From positions 62,001 to 126,000 of the forward strand of contig CAVRUD010000012.1 of assembly GCA_963724285.1 (NCBI GenBank): a stretch of DNA of 64,000 nucleotides, given 5' to 3'. Of the stretch, positions 62,500 through 64,000 are shown one piece after another. The stretch's first letter is position 1; each line of letters begins with the position of its first letter. A model generated the notes under the pieces. The model did not search any database. It was not told the DNA's origin and worked only from the letters and a program-made list of their open reading frames with translations. A program made the position numbers and the translations under genes. The stretch comes from CAVRUD01 sp963724285 (GTDB lineage Bacteria > Chloroflexota > Chloroflexia > Thermomicrobiales > UBA6265).

Positions 62500-63816
62500 C
62501 TAGCTCTCGCCTCCCTGGGAGCCACGCCGGCGGCGGGCAACCTGGTGGGAGCGGGCGAGGGTCTGCTTCCGCATCGACTCGGTGTAGGGAGCTTCGGCCG
62601 GTGCGGCCAACAGGGCATCACCCTCCGCGATGAAGCTCATTGCCTCAGCCGAGTACGAGGCACTCATGAGGCTTGCCTGGGACTGGCGTAACCGAGCCCG
62701 GCTCTCCTGGTAGCGACCCTCGCGGTCCAGGCGCATTGCCTCGCGGCGCTCGTGGGCGGCGTGCTGCAGGGCGGCCTCTTCGCGGACATCCGGATCGGAC
62801 GCGGCGGCGCGGACGACACCTTCGTCGGCGAACAGAATCGGCGGCACGTCGACCGCGATCTGTCGCTGCCGGTCGGCCAACGTGTCTGCCCAGGTCGCCT
62901 CCAGCGTGAGGGTTTCGGAGACGCCCGCGGTTCCGCGCAGGGCGGTTACCAGGAAGATCAGGCGGATCTCGTCGTTGGCGGGGACGTCCCGGACGGAGAC
63001 ACCAATTCGCTTGCCGGTACGCTCGGAGGGATAGGTCCCGAGCACGGTGGCGCGCAATCCCTTCGGCAGGGTGAGGTTGATCGACAGCCCGGCGGCAACG
63101 ACCGTCAGCAGTTCCCCAAGTTCGCGCTCGAAGATGTCGCGCAGCTCGTGCGGCGAGGTGGCGTGGTAGAAATTGCCGCCGCCCGCTTCGGCCATGGCGG
63201 AGAGCAGGTCGCCGTCGTATTGATCGCCAACGCCGAGGGTAGATGTGGCGATGCCACGGCGGCGCAGTTCGTGGGCATGCTTCGTCAGTTCTCGCGGCTC
63301 GGTGATGCCGACATTGGCCAGACCGTCGGTGAGCAGCAACGCTCGCCGCACCCGATGCGACCTGGCCGGCGGTTCCGGAGTTGGCTCACCGCCCTCGGCC
63401 AGCTCCTGGCAGGCCGTCAGCCAGCCGTCGCTCAGGGCGGTTGTGCCCCCGGCGTCGACACCGCGTAGCGCCAGCCGTAGGCCGGTCTTAGTCCGGGCCG
63501 TGGCGCTGGCCAGCGGCTGGAGCATGTCGACCTCGTGGTCGTAGACCACAAGCGCGCACCGGTCGTCGTCCCGGAGGAATCCGACGGCGACGTCGACCGC
63601 CTGCTTGGCGAGATCCAACGCGGCACCGGCCATCGAGCCAGAACGGTCGAGGGCAAAGGCCAGGTCAAGCGGGGCGCGGCGCTCACCGGGCCGCGGGGCG
63701 GCGGTGGGTGCGATCCGGACCATCAGGGTCGCGCTGCCACCGGTCACCGGCATCAGCGGTTTTTCCCAGCGGGCGTCGATGGTGAGGCTGGCGTTGTCGG
63801 GTGTCGAGTCGGGCAT
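62500..63816 (-). CDS. VWA domain-containing protein
   Basis: A 438-residue protein from the ATG at 63816, preceded by AGGAGG (the longer frame is Arg/Ser-rich). Residues 45-215 form a von Willebrand A domain: DLAFALDRSGSMAGAALDLA carries the MIDAS Asp-x-Ser-x-Ser, GGTTALSDGWLTACQELAEG the Thr, and RALLLTDGLANVGITEPREL the Asp. The C-terminal half is beta-rich, then helical (DVREEAALQHAAHERREAMR). It has no signal peptide or membrane segment, so it is cytoplasmic; such proteins often act in complex assembly or stress response. The partner is unknown, as no AAA-ATPase is adjacent. Confidence 0.88.
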   Translation of the reverse strand: MPDSTPDNASLTIDARWEKPLMPVTGGSATLMVRIAPTAAPRPGERRAPLDLAFALDRSGSMAGAALDLAKQAVDVAVGFLRDDDRCALVVYDHEVDMLQPLASATARTKTGLRLALRGVDAGGTTALSDGWLTACQELAEGGEPTPEPPARSHRVRRALLLTDGLANVGITEPRELTKHAHELRRRGIATSTLGVGDQYDGDLLSAMAEAGGGNFYHATSPHELRDIFERELGELLTVVAAGLSINLTLPKGLRATVLGTYPSERTGKRIGVSVRDVPANDEIRLIFLVTALRGTAGVSETLTLEATWADTLADRQRQIAVDVPPILFADEGVVRAAASDPDVREEAALQHAAHERREAMRLDREGRYQESRARLRQSQASLMSASYSAEAMSFIAEGDALLAAPAEAPYTESMRKQTLARSHQVARRRRGSQGGES

Positions 63817-63929
63817 GGGGATCCTCCTGTAGCGAGATGATTGCGACGAATGATGGCGATGAACAGTGGGAACGGGTTGATTGCGGGCGTTGGCGACGCG
63901 GTTGGAACGGGAACGCACCATCCCCCTGC

Positions 63930-63955
63930 CGCCCGGGGCTCACGGCCCGGGCGTC
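63930..63955. repeat. AGCCCGGGCC-type hairpin, short copy
   Basis: GCCCGGGGCTCACGGCCCGGGC at the right edge is an inverse short copy of the dispersed palindrome, followed by GTGGCCAACCTT as in the copy at 62395-62480. Confidence 0.6.
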
Positions 63956-64000
63956 GCCGAAACGTGGCCAACCTTCCCTACGATCTCTCTAACCCAGGAT

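Overview
The window reads as chromosomal DNA of a high-GC bacterium. The family mix (Uma2 nuclease, DUF4438, DUF4389, GPP34 and DUF5808 proteins, a cupredoxin with a Thr-Pro linker, AI-2E permeases, many universal stress proteins) suggests Chloroflexota, perhaps a Thermomicrobia-like lineage. That assignment is inference; there is no rRNA, tRNA or ribosomal protein here to test it. Genes lie on both strands in short, tightly coupled operons. A striking general property is the number of single-base frameshifts inside otherwise complete conserved genes (glycogen phosphorylase, histidine kinase, DNA methyltransferase, universal stress protein, permeases). This looks more like indel error in the assembly than decay, although several genes are genuinely truncated.

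Layout. 0-7.2 kb: a stress-type gene assortment with duplicated and broken genes (two FMN-split-barrel copies, a hydrolase tail, a universal stress protein, DoxX, small membrane proteins) and a near-consensus promoter followed by a Fur-type operator at 1.2 kb. 7.2-16.7 kb: metal and lipid-phosphate genes on the minus strand (two VIT/CCC1 transporters, DUF2231, PAP2, SRPBCC, ZIP, PhoD-like phosphatase, and a PAP2 fused to a kinase-like domain). 17-27.1 kb: serine hydrolase, GPP34 protein, glycogen phosphorylase and a MacB/FtsX-type exporter. 27.4-38.1 kb: a stress or dormancy-like set (ribosome-hibernation-like protein, a protein made of two copies of one unknown domain, two flavodoxins, a two-domain universal stress protein, an OmpR-type response regulator and GAF histidine kinase, and remnants of a hydrolase, a deazaflavin nitroreductase and an acetyl-CoA hydrolase). 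A site of the form TGTTGCG-N4-TGTGAC recurs upstream of several of these genes.

38.3-45.6 kb is the mobile and defence-like part: an excisionase-type HTH protein, a large serine recombinase whose 3' end abuts an N-terminally truncated class I DNA methyltransferase, a ribbon-helix-helix protein, and a lower-GC stretch encoding an unrecognised protein and a TOPRIM-type nuclease-like protein. 45.6-64 kb is housekeeping-like: an SOS-type promoter next to a zinc-motif protein, two coupled AI-2E permeases, a TIM-barrel/DUF309 fusion, YggX, a formyltransferase, an SH3/transglycosylase wall protein, DUF4438, Uma2, a sulfonate-type ABC importer under a SAM-I riboswitch, a cupredoxin and a VWA protein. 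Its intergenic spaces carry at least four families of short dispersed repeats.

The most interesting candidates are the shared upstream motif at 20-29 kb, the unrecognised TOPRIM cluster at 43.2-45.6 kb, the recombinase/methyltransferase junction at 40.52 kb, the PAP2-kinase/PhoD operon, and the Fur-type promoter at 1.2 kb.
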